Assembly (NCBI RefSeq): GCF_029960785.1
Contig: NZ_JASBQE010000093.1
Span: forward strand, 1 to 46,578
Length of the DNA: 46,578 bases
Reading direction: 5' to 3'
Origin: Polyangium sp. 15x6
GTDB lineage: Bacteria > Myxococcota_A > Polyangia > Polyangiales > Polyangiaceae
Shown here: piece after piece, positions 34,678 through 43,262 of the stretch
Position numbering within the stretch: the stretch's first letter is position 1
How the letters are laid out: each line of letters begins with the position of its first letter
The notes under the pieces: generated by a model
The model's database searches: none
Told to the model about the DNA's origin: nothing
Seen by the model: only the letters and a program-made list of their open reading frames with translations
Program-made: the position numbers and the translations under genes

Positions 34678-35121
34678 TCAAGAGCGGCGGCCGGCCCAGC
34701 GGACCATGGGGCCTGCGCCGCGCCCGCCGCCGAGGCTCGTCGCGCCGCGGCGCTTGCGCCAGTCGCCCGAGAGGACGCGCCGGCGCCCCGCCGATTGCTC
34801 GGGGGCGACGGTGTAGCCTTGCGCCTCACGGCCATCCGCGAGGCGGATCGAGATGCGCTGGTTCAGGACGGGGTGGCCACGGAACACGTCGAGCGCGGCG
34901 AGGGCCTGCGGTTCGAGCGCATAAAGCTCGCCCGCGACAGAGACCATGCCGCCCGGCACGAGGGCACCCGTGGCCCCGAGGTCGACGAGATCGTAGGCCG
35001 CGGCGGTCGTCGCCGGGCCGAGCGGTCGCGCAGCAGCGAGGCGCGCATGGAGCTCTTCGCCTTGCATGAGGCTGTCGCACACGAAGAGCACGATCTCGCG
35101 GTTCGCCGTCGGCGCAGTCAT
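34678..35121 (-). CDS. Gamma-glutamylcyclotransferase (AIG2)-like protein lacking the usual catalytic Glu
   Basis: The 147-aa protein fits the AIG2/gamma-glutamylcyclotransferase fold: N-terminal 'LFVCDSLMQGEELHARL' where family members read YGSL and Leu/Arg-Gly, 'AAYDLVDLGATGALVPGG', and 'VAGELYALEPQALAALD'. The family's catalytic Glu sits in a Leu-Asp-x-x-Glu-Gly-His-Pro segment; here it reads LDVFRGHP, with Arg81 in that place. The substrate-site Tyr is also Cys. The protein may therefore be inactive as a cyclotransferase or have another role. A basic Arg/Gly tail (about 112-147) is unusual. The ATG at 35121 is used because upstream frame lies in repeat copy F. Confidence 0.8.
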   Translation of the reverse strand: MTAPTANREIVLFVCDSLMQGEELHARLAAARPLGPATTAAAYDLVDLGATGALVPGGMVSVAGELYALEPQALAALDVFRGHPVLNQRISIRLADGREAQGYTVAPEQSAGRRRVLSGDWRKRRGATSLGGGRGAGPMVRWAGRRS

Positions 35122-35154
35122 GGCCGGAACGATAAACGACAGGGGCCGAAACGC

Positions 35155-35470
35155 AAAGGGAGGGGGGGGGTGCCCCCCCCCTGCACCCCGGACCAGGCAC
35201 GGCCTGGACCGAAGGCGGAGAAACCGCGCGATGCGCGGTTTCTCCGACGGGCCGGTGGTAAGACCACGAGCAGCGTTGCCAGCCGAGGCGCCCTCGAGCA
35301 GACGCGTCGACGCTGCGGTCTTGGCTGGCAAACCCGTCGCCGGTCTTGCCTCAGGCCTGTTCGATGAACTGCGCATCGCGCAGTTCATCGACCCCGGGTC
35401 CAGCGCTTGCGCTGGTCCGGGTCCAGGGGTGGACAACCCCTGGTCGGGGTCCGGGGTGAAACCCCGGCGC
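35155..35470. repeat. Hairpin-cluster repeat, copy F: two different modules back to back
   Basis: The left-pointing module has a G9/C9 hairpin (35162-35170 with 35173-35181) in place of stems 3-4, stem 2 CCAGGC/GCCTGG 35193-35207, and stem 1 35217-35229 with 35233-35245. The right-pointing module is complete: stem 1 35361-35374 with 35378-35391, stem 2 CCAGCG/CGCTGG 35400-35415, stem 3 CCAGGGGT/ACCCCTGG 35423-35443, stem 4 CCGGGGT/ACCCCGG 35451-35467. It fills most of the 433-bp gap between two divergent starts (35121 and 35555), so it lies in promoter territory of both. Confidence 0.85.
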
Positions 35471-35554
35471 GACGCATCCGCCGTCCCGGACATGGCCACC
35501 AGACAGCCGGGCGCCTTGCTCTGCAGGGGGCGGCAAACTAGGCTGCGCCGCGCC

Positions 35555-37291
35555 ATGTCGCCCGAACCTGACTTCCGCCGCCCGAGTGCTGCGGGCATCT
35601 TGCCACGCCGGGGGCGCTTTGCCTCTGCTGCGCTGGTCCTTGCTGCCTCGGGCCTCGTCGGCCTTGGGGGCTGCTTCTCGGTCGCTGACGGCGTACCGCC
35701 GCCTCTCGACGCGTTCTACTACCCGACGGGCCTCGTGGTTTCGCCAGGACGAACTGCGCTCTACGTGGCGAACTCCGATTTCGATCTGCAATACAACGGC
35801 GGCACCGTCTTCGCGCTCGACCTCGTCAAGCTTCGGGCCGACACCGACAAACTGCGGCAGGCCATCCTCGACGCGGCTGCGAGCCCTGCGTCGAGTGGGG
35901 ATCCGACGGCTGCGGCTTGTGGCACGCTCGGCGTCGGGCGCAACGACAACACCACGCTCTACCCTGGGCCTTGCGCGCCCGTCGCGCTCTCTTCGTACCT
36001 GCAGAACGGCAAGGTCGTCACGATCGGCGCCTTCGCCACCGACGCGGTCATCGCGGTGAAGCCGAACCCTTGCGACGATGGACGCGGCGCGCGGCTCTTC
36101 GTGCCGGTGCGCGGCGATCCCTCGGTCACTTACTTCGACATCACCGACGACCGCGAGATCTCTTGCGACGGCGCGCCGCTGCCGGCTGCTTCGCCGTGCA
36201 GCGGCACGGTCTGCCTCGAGTGCGGGGCGACCTCCTCGGGTGGACGGTGCTCGCGCGACTTCCTCGTCGGCCGTGATCCCTCGGACAGCCAGCGTGATCT
36301 CACGTTGCCCGTCGAGCCCTTCGGCATCGCGGTGGACGAGCGCGGCGAGTCGATCGTCGTCGTCCACCAGACCGAGCAGACGGCGAGCCTCATCGTCAAC
36401 CGCTGGGAGAGCGAGCCCGCGCTCGAGCACTACGTCACGGGCCTGCCGCCGGGCCCGACGGACTTGGCGGCGATCCCGATCACGCGCCTCGCCGAGGAGA
36501 ACCGGGGCACGATCGACTACACGCCTGCGTTTGGCGTGAGCTACCGATCGTCGGCGGTGTTCGACGTCCTGCGGTACAACGACGACGGCGGCTCGAGCCC
36601 GGCCCGGCCGTTCGTCACGCGCAGCGCGTCGGTTGGCATCGGGACGACGGCGAGCTCGACCGACTCGCGTGGGGTCGCGATCGACGGCACGGAGCGGCGG
36701 GCGTGCGAGGACGCTTGCCCGACCGGCGCGGTGCGCAGCGGCTGCCTCAGGGCCTGCGCCGAGGACAACCCCCTCGGGATTTACATGGCGAACCGCGCTC
36801 CCGCGGCGCTCGTGATCGGGCAGATCGAGACCAAGTTCACGGAGCGCGAGGGGCCGAACGGCCCGGAGGTGACCGGCGCGTTCGATGTGGTCTCGTTCCA
36901 CGACTCGGTGCCGCTCGCGTTCGGCTCGTCGCGCGTCGAGATGGGGCGCGTGATCGGGCTGGATGGCCGGCCTGCGTGGCGCGTCTTCGCCCTCGCGTAC
37001 GATTCGAGCTTCGTCTTCTCGTACGACCCGGCCTCGCGGCGCGTGGACAACGTCATCAAGACGGGCCGCGGCCCGCACGCCATCGCCTTCGACACCGAGC
37101 GCCTGCGGGACGAGGCGGGGAACCTCGTCCTCGACGCGCAGGGCAACCCCATCTGGTACTCGACGATGTACGTCGGTCATTTCACGGATTCGTACGTCGG
37201 CGTCGTGGACCTCGACATGCGCAATCACGCCACGTTCGGGGCCATGTACATGTCGCTCGGCAAACCGGTGCCGCCCAAGGAGTCACAATGA
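35555..37291 (+). CDS. Cys-containing beta-propeller-like lipoprotein, first of a pair
   Basis: The 578-aa protein has a long basic leader, then a hydrophobic stretch and lipobox (GLGGC, Cys40). Short strand repeats follow in the style of YVTN/beta-propeller proteins ('DAFYYPTGLVVSPGRTALYVANSDFD', 'EPFGIAVDERGESIVVVHQTEQTASLIV', 'RVFALAYDSSFVFSYDP', 'GPHAIAFDTE'). A Cys-rich loop lies at about 211-227 and another at about 388-403, so disulfides in the periplasm or outside are likely. The stop overlaps the next gene's start (ATGA at 37288). Repeat copy F sits just upstream. Function unknown; co-assembly with the following lipoprotein is the simplest idea. Confidence 0.8.
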   Translation: MSPEPDFRRPSAAGILPRRGRFASAALVLAASGLVGLGGCFSVADGVPPPLDAFYYPTGLVVSPGRTALYVANSDFDLQYNGGTVFALDLVKLRADTDKLRQAILDAAASPASSGDPTAAACGTLGVGRNDNTTLYPGPCAPVALSSYLQNGKVVTIGAFATDAVIAVKPNPCDDGRGARLFVPVRGDPSVTYFDITDDREISCDGAPLPAASPCSGTVCLECGATSSGGRCSRDFLVGRDPSDSQRDLTLPVEPFGIAVDERGESIVVVHQTEQTASLIVNRWESEPALEHYVTGLPPGPTDLAAIPITRLAEENRGTIDYTPAFGVSYRSSAVFDVLRYNDDGGSSPARPFVTRSASVGIGTTASSTDSRGVAIDGTERRACEDACPTGAVRSGCLRACAEDNPLGIYMANRAPAALVIGQIETKFTEREGPNGPEVTGAFDVVSFHDSVPLAFGSSRVEMGRVIGLDGRPAWRVFALAYDSSFVFSYDPASRRVDNVIKTGRGPHAIAFDTERLRDEAGNLVLDAQGNPIWYSTMYVGHFTDSYVGVVDLDMRNHATFGAMYMSLGKPVPPKESQ

Positions 37292-40200
37292 AGCGGCGTA
37301 TTTCCTATTCGTTCGGCAGCCTCGCGCTCGCCACGCTCGGTTTGCCCCTCGCGCTCGCCTCCGCCGGCGGATGCGAGACGCAGACGGTGGACTCGGAGAT
37401 TCGCGCCCTCGAGCGCTCGGGCCGCGTCTCCTTCCTCTGCCTCGGCGCCCCGGGCCTCGGGACGACGCCGGCGCTGCCCTACGAGCGATGCGGCGGCACG
37501 CGGTTCGAGACGCCCGAGGATTACGCCGTGGCGGACGGGGTCACGACGCAGCCGCACCTCTACGCGCTCGTGACGCAGACGACGCGCGGCGAGGTCGCCG
37601 TCGTCGACATGAGCACGAAGGTCGACTCCGTGCTCGACTCGAACCCGCGCGTCCCCGGCGCGAACTTCCTGCCCATCGGCGCGCAGCCCGTCGACATCGC
37701 GAGCACGAACGGCAGCATGGCGGCGTTCGTGGGCGTGGCCGAGCCAGGCCGCGAGGGGATCTTCGCCCTCGCCGGCAAGGACATCCGCGTCTGCAGCACG
37801 TGCGCGCCGAAGACGCTGTCGAGCTGGCCCGCCTGCGCGCTGCCCGGCGCGCCCGGCGAGATGCTCGTCGTCTACGATCCGAAGAACGACGCGGGCGAGG
37901 TCCGCGCGCACTGCGACGACACCACGTATTCGAAGCCGCGGGAGCCCGAGCCCGACGGGGCCGGCGGGTTCCTCGTCGACCTCACGCAGGAGGGCCTCGG
38001 CCGGCCCAAGCTCGTCGTCACGATCCCCGATCAAGGCGCGATCGCCGTGATCGACGCGCAGACGCTCTTCGACGTGGAGCGCGAGGCCGACGGTACGCCC
38101 CGCAAGGATCCGGACACCGGCGAGCTCGTGTACGTGCACGCGCCCGGCTCGTGGAAAGAGTGCCCCATCGATCGCTGGGTCCCGCTCACGGTCGACCTGC
38201 CCGTGCAGAGCCCGCCCGCGCCTCCGCCGACGGGCGCCGCGTGCGTCGCGCCCCCCGTCACCGCGCCCGCGCCCGCGCAGGACTACGAAGCGCGCCCCGC
38301 GGGGATCACGCTCTCCGAGGAGCGGCTCTTCGTGGGCGACCTCGACGCGCCCGTCGTGCACGTGCTCGACATGAAGACACCGTGCGAGCCGATCGAGCGG
38401 GACCCGCTCCTGCCGACGTCGCTGCGCGAGCCCGACCGGGTCGTGACCACGAGCCAGATCGCCGCGTCGCCGACGCTCGCGGGCTCGCTCGATCGCTTCC
38501 TCTACGCGATCGATGATCTCGACGGCAGCGTGATGATCTTCGACATCGCCGAGGACGCGACCTCGCGCCGGCCCGTCACGCGGCCGCACCCCGAGTGGAC
38601 GCCCTCGCAGGCGCCCGATCGCGTGGAGTTCGGCGTGCCCGTGCAGGATCTCGTGATCATCGAGCGCGACAACCCGCTGCCCATCCCGAACACGGGCGTG
38701 GCCCCGGAGGGCGTCCGTTGCAGCCCGGATCCGGATCTCACGGTCTGCACGACGACGTCGACCTCGTGTGATCCCGAGACGCTCTACCGGACGAGCGGGA
38801 CCTACGAGAGCGGCGCGGGGCCGACCCGCATGCGCGGGGCGTTCGCGTACGTGGTGCTCGGCACGGGGCAGATCGCGGTCGTCGACATCGACGATTACGA
38901 CGCGCTTTGCCGCGCGCCGACGCGGTACACGTATCTTTATGGCTGCCCGCCGCCCGGCGCGCCGGCGGACCTCGCCAAGGCAGAGGTGCTCGCGAGCTCG
39001 GGCGAGGTCTCGTGCAACATCGTCGTGCCGCACACGCCGCGCAGCATGAACTACATGCGGACGTCGGAGCGGACGGGCCAGAACCAGCCCGGCCTCTCGG
39101 GCTTCCCCTTGCTTTACAACAACCAGGGGACGCTCCAACCGACGTTCGACGCGGACGGGCCGATCCTCCGCGCGACGTTGCCCGTGCCGCCGAGCGGGAG
39201 CAAGGAGCTCCCGCTCGAGCATTTCACGCTCGCCGTGGGCGGGACGATCCGGGTGATCGATCAGAAAACGGGCCTCACGACGAATGCCGGGGATCTCGAG
39301 CACACGGTCGTGATGAATTTCGAGGACCCGCGCGCCCAGACGACGAGCCAGGCTTTCACGATCACCTACGAGGGCGCTTTGCCTGGTTTCGCGGGGAAGG
39401 CCGGGCGGCTCGATCTCACGGGCGGCCCGACGCCCACGCTCTCCGATGCCGCGAGCCGCTTCTGCGATCAGGGCGTGCTCGGCGAGCGCGCCTGGGAGGA
39501 GATCCTTTCGAGCGAGGGCGACGCGAACGCCGCGGCGAAAGCGAAGGCCCTCTCCGATTACGTGCAGATTGTCTCGAACATCCCCGAAGAGGACGACATC
39601 CACTGGACGAGCCCGGAGACGCAAGGGGTCTGCACGTACCAGCAATGCAAATCGACGTTCGGCCCGGCGGAGCTTCCGCGGGAGGCGCGCGACATCTCGA
39701 TCGTCGAGGCGTATCAGGATCGCCTGGAGCTCGGCGCGTCGCGCGGCGGCGCCTCGCCGGAGCTCATCGAATGCTGCTTCCCCTCGCTCGTCGGGTTCAA
39801 CGTCCGCGTGGGCGGGCAATGGTCGGTCATCGGCGACGCCTCGGGCTTCATGCACCACGTGATCGCGGCCCCGGAGACCGTCGGCGATACGCCGCTCGGC
39901 GCCTGCCGCAATTCGTGTGATCCGACGCGCGCGCGACTCAATGGCCGCGTGCGCGCCGCGCCGCACGGGGAGATGGTGAAGGACGGCGACATCCTCGCCT
40001 TCATCAATCCCTTCTTCCGCATGGCCATCAACGATCCGGCGCCGGGGAGCGAATTCGACGCGAACCCGAACTCGGCCACGATCAACGGCCCTCCGCGCGA
40101 CACCTTCTTCCAGTTCGCGACCCAGGGCAACTTCCGCCCCCTCCTCCTGAACCTCGCCTCGTCCACGACCGAGATCCAGCCGCAGGCGGTCACGTTCGTC

Positions 40201-40296
40201 CCCTCCACCGGCGAGCTCGCCATCACCGACGGCTCGCTCGAAGGCCTCATCCTCCTCTCGGCCAGCCGCCTCGCTCTCACGCGGCAATACTACTGA
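37288..40296 (+). CDS. Large beta-propeller-like lipoprotein, second of a pair
   Basis: The 1002-aa protein has a lipoprotein signal (lipobox ASAGGC, Cys29). Propeller-like strands recur: 'YALVTQTTRGEVAVVDMSTKVDSVLDSNP', 'KLVVTIPDQGAIAVIDAQTLFDVE', 'RLFVGDLDAPVVHVLDMKTP', 'RFLYAIDDLDGSVMIFDI', 'FAYVVLGTGQIAVVDIDDYDAL', and a last blade 'AVTFVPSTGELAITDGSLEGLILL'. Many Cys pairs suggest disulfides. The ATG at 37288 has an AAGGAG site and overlaps the previous stop by four bases, so the two are translated together. A structural or surface-binding role is inferred; no enzyme motif is visible. Confidence 0.82.
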   Translation: MKRRISYSFGSLALATLGLPLALASAGGCETQTVDSEIRALERSGRVSFLCLGAPGLGTTPALPYERCGGTRFETPEDYAVADGVTTQPHLYALVTQTTRGEVAVVDMSTKVDSVLDSNPRVPGANFLPIGAQPVDIASTNGSMAAFVGVAEPGREGIFALAGKDIRVCSTCAPKTLSSWPACALPGAPGEMLVVYDPKNDAGEVRAHCDDTTYSKPREPEPDGAGGFLVDLTQEGLGRPKLVVTIPDQGAIAVIDAQTLFDVEREADGTPRKDPDTGELVYVHAPGSWKECPIDRWVPLTVDLPVQSPPAPPPTGAACVAPPVTAPAPAQDYEARPAGITLSEERLFVGDLDAPVVHVLDMKTPCEPIERDPLLPTSLREPDRVVTTSQIAASPTLAGSLDRFLYAIDDLDGSVMIFDIAEDATSRRPVTRPHPEWTPSQAPDRVEFGVPVQDLVIIERDNPLPIPNTGVAPEGVRCSPDPDLTVCTTTSTSCDPETLYRTSGTYESGAGPTRMRGAFAYVVLGTGQIAVVDIDDYDALCRAPTRYTYLYGCPPPGAPADLAKAEVLASSGEVSCNIVVPHTPRSMNYMRTSERTGQNQPGLSGFPLLYNNQGTLQPTFDADGPILRATLPVPPSGSKELPLEHFTLAVGGTIRVIDQKTGLTTNAGDLEHTVVMNFEDPRAQTTSQAFTITYEGALPGFAGKAGRLDLTGGPTPTLSDAASRFCDQGVLGERAWEEILSSEGDANAAAKAKALSDYVQIVSNIPEEDDIHWTSPETQGVCTYQQCKSTFGPAELPREARDISIVEAYQDRLELGASRGGASPELIECCFPSLVGFNVRVGGQWSVIGDASGFMHHVIAAPETVGDTPLGACRNSCDPTRARLNGRVRAAPHGEMVKDGDILAFINPFFRMAINDPAPGSEFDANPNSATINGPPRDTFFQFATQGNFRPLLLNLASSTTEIQPQAVTFVPSTGELAITDGSLEGLILLSASRLALTRQYY

Positions 40297-40390
40297 CACG
40301 GTTCGTCCGCGGATCCTGAACGCCTGTCGAGGTCCCGGGTTTTTCCGGGGCGCCCTGGACAAACGGGGCGGATCCATCCGACGAACCGTG
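40297..40390. terminator. Long-range inverted repeat before mutS, possible terminator or cruciform
   Basis: CACGGTTCGTC (40297-40307), directly after the stop codon of the propeller lipoprotein, is the exact reverse complement of GACGAACCGTG (40380-40390). A GGATCC lies inside each arm, and a CCCGG-GTTTTT-CCGGG hairpin is between. No T-tract follows, so it is not a classical intrinsic terminator. Confidence 0.4.
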
Positions 40391-40403
40391 GTAAGGGGGG
40401 GCC

Positions 40404-43052
40404 GTGCAAATGCGCGGCAGCAGCAGCGGCAAGAAGCTCACCCCCGTGATGCGGCAGTACGAGGAGGCCAAGGCCGCCCATCCCGACGCAATCCTGTTTT
40501 TCAGGATGGGGGATTTTTACGAGATGTTCCGGGAGGACGCCGTCATTGCGGCGCGCCTCCTCGACATCACCCTCACGAGCCGGAACAAGGGGAACCCCGA
40601 CGAAGAACCGATGGCCGGTGTGCCCCACCACGCGGCGCACGGATACGTCGCCCGCCTGCTCGCCTTCGGACACAAAGTGGCCATCTGCGAGCAGATGGCC
40701 GATCCCGCGACGGTGAAAGGGATCGTGCCGCGGCAGGTGGTCCGCGTGATCACGCCGGGGCTCGTGACGGACACCGATCAGCTCGACGCGCGGGCAAACC
40801 ACTACCTCGTCGCCGTGGACAGCGAGTCCGGCAATGCAGAACGCGGGATTGCGCTGCTCGATCTTTCGACGGGAGAGCTTTCGGCCGGGACCATTCCGGA
40901 TCTCGCGTCGCTGCTCGCGGAGCTCGCCCGGTGTGACCCGCGGGAGGTGCTCGTCGGCGGGGGGCTCGACCCGGACGTGAAGAAGGGCGCCGGGCTCGCG
41001 GCGCCTCGCGCGGTGCTGCGGGACGACGAGCCGCTCGACGATGGAGACGTGGCGGCCACGATCGACGCGTCGGTGGCGGAGCCGATCGCGGCGGAGGCGG
41101 CGTCGACCTTGCCGCTCGCGGGGCGGCGAGCGGCGGCGCGGGCGCTCCGGTTCGCGCACAAGTGCACGCCGGGCAGTCCTCTGCCCGTGCGGAGGATCGC
41201 GCCGTACGACCCGACAGGGGCGATGCGGATCGACGAGACGGCGCAGGCGCACCTGGAGCTCGTGCGAGGGGCGGACGGGTCGCGGAAGGGGACGCTGCTC
41301 GAGACGGTGGACGCGACGGTGACGCCGGCGGGGGCGCGGCTGCTCCGGCGGAGGTTGCTCGCGCCGCTGCTCGACGTGGCGTCGATCCGGCGTCGGCTCG
41401 ACGAGGTGCAGGCGTTCGTGGAGAACCCGCGGGCCCGTGGCGAGCTCCGGGAGGCGCTCGGGCGCGTGGGCGATCTGGAGCGGCTCAGCGTGCGGGCAGT
41501 GCTGCGCGAGGCGACGCCGAAGGATCTGGGCGCGCTGCGGGATGGGCTGCTCGCGGCGCCGGCGGCGGTGGCGGCGACGCGGTCGATCGTTGATACCGAT
41601 GGCGAGACACGCGAACTCTTCGGCGCGGAGGTGGACACGCTGCCCGAGATCGCGGCGAAGCTCGCGGCGGCGCTGGTCGATCGGCCGCCGGCGCTCGCGC
41701 GGGAAGGCGGGTTCGTCCGCGAGGAGTACGACGCGGAGCTCGGCACGCAGCGCAGGCTCGCGCGCGGCGGCGCCGAGGAGATGACGAAGCTCGAAGCCGA
41801 GCTGCGCGAGAAGACGGGCGCGGGCTCGCTCCGCATCCGCTTCACGCGGGTGTTCGGCTGGTACATCGAGGTGACGAAGACGCACCTCGGCAAGGTGCCG
41901 GCGGACTTCCGGCGCAAGCAGACGGTGGCCGGCGGCGAGCGCTTCACGAGTGATCGTCTCGACGAGCTGGCGGACGGGCTGGAGAACGCCGAGTCGCGCG
42001 CGCTCGCGCGGGAGACCGACATTTTCGACGGCCTCGTGCGCATGGTCGCGGAGAACGCGGAGCGGATCCGCAAGCTCGCGCGGACGCTCGCGTCGTGGGA
42101 CGTGGCCGCGGCGCTCGCGGACGTGGCGCATCGCCAAGACTACGTGCGGCCCGTGGTCGACATGGGTGACGCGCTCGTGATCGAGAGCGGGCGGCATCCC
42201 GTCGTGGAGCGCCTCGCAGCGGCAGGTCGCTTCGTGCCGAACGACACGGCGCTCGATCTCGGGGGAGAGCGTCTCTGGCTGCTCACGGGCCCGAACATGG
42301 CGGGTAAGTCGACGCTGATGCGTCAGGTCGCGCTCATCACGATCCTCGCGCAGGCGGGGAGCTTCGTCCCCGCGCAGGCGGCGCGGATCGGGCTCGTCGA
42401 TCGGGTGCTCTCGCGCGTCGGGGCGAGCGACAACGTGGCGCGCGGCGAGAGCACGTTCATGGTCGAGATGCGCGAGACGGCGACGATCCTTCGCGACGCG
42501 ACGCGGCGATCGCTGGTCATCCTCGACGAGATCGGTCGCGGCACGAGCACGTACGACGGGCTCGCGATCGCGTGGGCCGTGGCCGAGCACCTCTACGACG
42601 CGGTCGGCTGCCGCGCGATGTTCGCCACGCACTACCACGAGCTGACGGAGCTCGCGCAGCACGGGCCCGGCGTGGCGAACTGGTCGGTCTCGGCGCGCGA
42701 GCACGGCGGCGACGTGGTCTTCCTGCACAAGCTCGTGAAGGGGCCGGCGAGCCGCAGCTACGGCGTCGCGGTCGCCAGGCTCGCGGGCGTGCCCGAGCCG
42801 GTGCTCGCGCGGGCCAAGGCGATCCTCGCGACGCTCGAAGCCGGCGCGCCGCTGCCCACGGGCAAACACGCGACGGTGCGCGGACGCACGCGTCAGGGCG
42901 CGGTGCAGCTCGACCTGTTCGCGAAGGCGAAACCCGACACGGATGCGGCCGCGCCCGTCCTCGAAACGCTGCGCGCCGTGGAAATCGAGCGTTTGACGCC
43001 GCTCGACGCGCTCACGTTCGTCGCGCGCCTGAAGTCGCTCCTGCCCTCCTGA
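40404..43052 (+). CDS. mutS: DNA mismatch repair ATPase MutS
   Basis: The 882-aa protein (length typical of MutS) recognises mismatched bases and starts methyl- or nick-directed repair. Mismatch-binding Phe38 and Glu40 lie in 'FFRMGDFYEMF'. The clamp/lever region is followed by the ATPase: Walker A GPNMAGKST 629-637, 'RGESTFMVEM', Walker B 'LVILDEIGRGTSTYDG', and 'FATHYHEL'. A beta-clamp-binding motif QLDLF is at 835-839, and the C-terminal helix-loop part follows. The start may be GTG 40404 or ATG 40410; AAGGGGGG lies upstream of both. MutL is not in the window. Confidence 0.97.
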   Translation: MQMRGSSSGKKLTPVMRQYEEAKAAHPDAILFFRMGDFYEMFREDAVIAARLLDITLTSRNKGNPDEEPMAGVPHHAAHGYVARLLAFGHKVAICEQMADPATVKGIVPRQVVRVITPGLVTDTDQLDARANHYLVAVDSESGNAERGIALLDLSTGELSAGTIPDLASLLAELARCDPREVLVGGGLDPDVKKGAGLAAPRAVLRDDEPLDDGDVAATIDASVAEPIAAEAASTLPLAGRRAAARALRFAHKCTPGSPLPVRRIAPYDPTGAMRIDETAQAHLELVRGADGSRKGTLLETVDATVTPAGARLLRRRLLAPLLDVASIRRRLDEVQAFVENPRARGELREALGRVGDLERLSVRAVLREATPKDLGALRDGLLAAPAAVAATRSIVDTDGETRELFGAEVDTLPEIAAKLAAALVDRPPALAREGGFVREEYDAELGTQRRLARGGAEEMTKLEAELREKTGAGSLRIRFTRVFGWYIEVTKTHLGKVPADFRRKQTVAGGERFTSDRLDELADGLENAESRALARETDIFDGLVRMVAENAERIRKLARTLASWDVAAALADVAHRQDYVRPVVDMGDALVIESGRHPVVERLAAAGRFVPNDTALDLGGERLWLLTGPNMAGKSTLMRQVALITILAQAGSFVPAQAARIGLVDRVLSRVGASDNVARGESTFMVEMRETATILRDATRRSLVILDEIGRGTSTYDGLAIAWAVAEHLYDAVGCRAMFATHYHELTELAQHGPGVANWSVSAREHGGDVVFLHKLVKGPASRSYGVAVARLAGVPEPVLARAKAILATLEAGAPLPTGKHATVRGRTRQGAVQLDLFAKAKPDTDAAAPVLETLRAVEIERLTPLDALTFVARLKSLLPS

Positions 43053-43262
43053 ACACGCCAGAAGCGGCTGCGAGAAAAAGCAAGCGATCCGGCTCTGCGG
43101 CCGCGCGTGTACCTGCGCATCTGCACCTGGGACGTGCTCTTACCGTCCATCTTGCGCCGGGAAACGTTGAGGACGGTCCTGATCCGAGCCGGGCAAGGTG
43201 CCGATGCACTTTTCGGGTGATTCCTGACGGGGAGCGTGCAGAAATGACCTGCTGCCCCGACC

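Noticed and set aside
37225..40377. Long minus-strand frame opposite the propeller lipoprotein
   Set aside because: Compositionally biased shadow; the plus-strand protein has a signal peptide, ribosome binding site and repeats.
43053..43262. Possible small gene or RNA between mutS and the kinase gene
   Set aside because: Only short shadow frames; no clear hairpin plus T-tract or conserved motif visible.
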